A stretch of DNA of 37,631 bases. Origin: Variovorax soli NBRC 106424. Its GTDB lineage: Bacteria > Pseudomonadota > Gammaproteobacteria > Burkholderiales > Burkholderiaceae_C. The DNA lies in NCBI RefSeq assembly GCF_001591385.1, contig NZ_BCUU01000050.1, positions 1 to 37,631 on the forward strand, given 5' to 3'. This document shows, one piece after another, positions 36,368 through 37,631 of this stretch. Within the stretch, counting starts at the first letter, position 1; each line of letters starts with the position of its first letter. The position numbers were made by a program, and so were the translations under genes. The notes beneath the pieces were generated by a model. It worked only from the letters and a program-made list of their open reading frames with translations. It was not told the origin of the DNA and ran no database searches.

Positions 36368-37631
36368 TCAAAAAGGGTAATGGCGCGCGGTGGTCTGCAC
36401 GGTGATCCAGCGCAGCTCGGTGAAGGCGTCGATGCCGGCGCGGCCGCCGAAGCGGCCCCAGCCCGAGCCCTTGACGCCGCCGAAGGGCATTTGAGCCTCG
36501 TCATGCACCGTGGGGCCGTTGATGTGGCAGATGCCCGACTCGATGCGGCGCGCCACGTTCATGGCGCGCGCCACGTCGCGCCCGAACACCGCGGCCGACA
36601 GGCCGAACTCGTTGTCGTTGGCCACGCGCACCGCTTCGTCCTCGCCGTCCACGCGCACGATGGCCTTCACCGGTGCGAAGGTTTCCTCGTGGTAGATCCG
36701 CATGTCGGGCGTGACATGGTCGATGAGCGTGGCAGGCATCAGGGTGCTGCCCGCGCGCCCGCCGATGACCAGCTTCGCGCCCTTGGCCAGCGCGTCGTCG
36801 ATCAGGGCGTTGCAGCGCTGCACCGTGGCCATGTCCACCACCGAGCCGAGCACCACCGGCCCCTGGCGCGGATCCCCCAGCGGCAGCGACGCCGCCTTGT
36901 CCGCCAGCCGGGCCACGAAGGCGTCGGCCACCTTGCGGTCGACCACGATGCGCTCGGTCGACATGCAGATCTGGCCCGAGTTGGCAAAGGCGCCGAAGGC
37001 GGCGCCGTTCACCGCCGCGTCGATGTCGGCATCGTCCAGCACGATGAGGGGCGCCTTGCCGCCGAGTTCGAGCACCACCTGCTTGAGGTGCGCGGCGCAG
37101 GTCTGGGCGATGAGCTTGCCCACGCGGGTGGAGCCGGTGAAGTTGACGCGCCGCACGGCCGGGTGGGCCACCATCGCCTCGACCACCGCCGCCGCATCCT
37201 GGGGGGCATTGGTGACGAAGTTCACCACGCCTGGAGGCAACCCGGCCTCTTGCAGCGCCTCGATGATCAGGCCATGCGTGGCGGGGCTGATCTCCGAGCC
37301 CTTGAGCACCACCGTATTGCCGCAGGCCAGCGGCGTGGCCACCGCGCGCACGCCGAGGATGACCGGTGCATTCCACGGCGCGATGCCCAGCACCACGCCG
37401 GCCGGCTGGCGCACCGCCATCGACAGGCTGCCGGGCACGTCCGAGGGGATGACCTGGCCGTCGATCTGCGTGGTGAGCGATGCGGCCTCGGTGAACATGC
37501 CGGCGGCAAGATGCACATTGAAGCCGGCCCACAGGCCCGAGGCGCCGGTCTCGCGCGCCATGGCGGCGGCGAAGGCCTCGGCCTTGGCTTCGAGCGCATG
37601 GGCCGCCTTGAGCAGCAGCGCGCGCCGCTCG
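36368..37631 (-). CDS. Aldehyde dehydrogenase (vanillin/salicylaldehyde-type), partial
   Basis: The frame is open from the right edge of the window, so the N-terminus is missing. The visible part has the ALDH motifs: PWNAPV, GSTRVGK (coenzyme), the general-base Glu in LELGGKAP, the catalytic Cys in NSGQICMS, and FGGVKGSGWGRFGG near the end. The set resembles the vanillin/benzaldehyde/salicylaldehyde dehydrogenase subgroup, which oxidises aromatic aldehydes to acids with NAD+. Substrate is inferred by family only. The upstream codons seen (ALLLKAAHALEAKAEAFAAA) match the ALDH N-terminal helix. Confidence 0.92.
   Translation of the reverse strand, partial: ERRALLLKAAHALEAKAEAFAAAMARETGASGLWAGFNVHLAAGMFTEAASLTTQIDGQVIPSDVPGSLSMAVRQPAGVVLGIAPWNAPVILGVRAVATPLACGNTVVLKGSEISPATHGLIIEALQEAGLPPGVVNFVTNAPQDAAAVVEAMVAHPAVRRVNFTGSTRVGKLIAQTCAAHLKQVVLELGGKAPLIVLDDADIDAAVNGAAFGAFANSGQICMSTERIVVDRKVADAFVARLADKAASLPLGDPRQGPVVLGSVVDMATVQRCNALIDDALAKGAKLVIGGRAGSTLMPATLIDHVTPDMRIYHEETFAPVKAIVRVDGEDEAVRVANDNEFGLSAAVFGRDVARAMNVARRIESGICHINGPTVHDEAQMPFGGVKGSGWGRFGGRAGIDAFTELRWITVQTTARHYPF

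Overview
The window is a GC-rich stretch of about 37.6 kb from a betaproteobacterial chromosome. It is most likely Burkholderiales, family Comamonadaceae (Variovorax/Ramlibacter-like). This rests on the rpmH-rnpA-yidD-yidC-mnmE block lying divergent to dnaA-dnaN-gyrB, the kdsD-kdsC-lptC order, the strong G/C third-position bias and the style of the proteins. Species assignment is inference. No phage, transposon, CRISPR array, tRNA or rRNA was seen.

Layout. 1-122: glycine-rich tail of an RNA-binding protein with its terminator. 183-3160 (minus): LPS-precursor and export genes kdsD, kdsC and lptC, followed by a short-chain dehydrogenase, all tightly overlapped. 3269-5254 (plus): a KefB/C-type antiporter divergent from kdsD. 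5289-6555 (minus): a zinc-ribbon membrane protein and a cyclic-nucleotide-binding-domain protein. 6656-10866 (minus): mnmE, yidC, yidD, rnpA and rpmH. 11238-16704 (plus): dnaA, dnaN and gyrB. 16744-19682: a NorR/FhpR-type sigma54 activator divergent from flavohemoglobin hmp. The gap between them carries two NorR-type palindromes, an IHF-like site and a -24/-12 promoter.

19740-20438 is a 700-bp gene-free region. It holds several DnaA-box-like 9-mers, then a box, a GC cluster, five consecutive DnaA-trio triplets and an AT-rich tract. That is the architecture of a bacterial origin unwinding element, about 7.5 kb away from dnaA. Two copies of an ACAGCTGTATG palindrome follow it. This is the most interesting signal in the window.

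20439-22548 (plus): a small secreted protein, a frameshifted fragment related to it, and a membrane metallophosphoesterase. 22580-25728 (minus): ybhP, clsB and ybhN homologues for cardiolipin synthesis and membrane lipids, in the same order as in E. coli. 25831-26831: two small exported proteins, convergent on a shared terminator. 26968-34088 (minus): a flavodoxin-fold oxidoreductase, a pirin, an Asp/Glu-hydantoin-type racemase lacking its second cysteine, and a complete PotABCD-type ABC importer. 34150-36251 (minus): a GNAT acetyltransferase overlapped with a degenerate GT51 transglycosylase. 36368-37631 (minus): a vanillin/salicylaldehyde-type aldehyde dehydrogenase that runs off the window.

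The core genes (replication initiation, gyrase, RNase P protein, L34, membrane insertase, tRNA modification, LPS) are ordinary. The unusual points are regulatory DNA (candidate oriC, hmp promoter, unknown palindromes) and two probable pseudo-enzymes.
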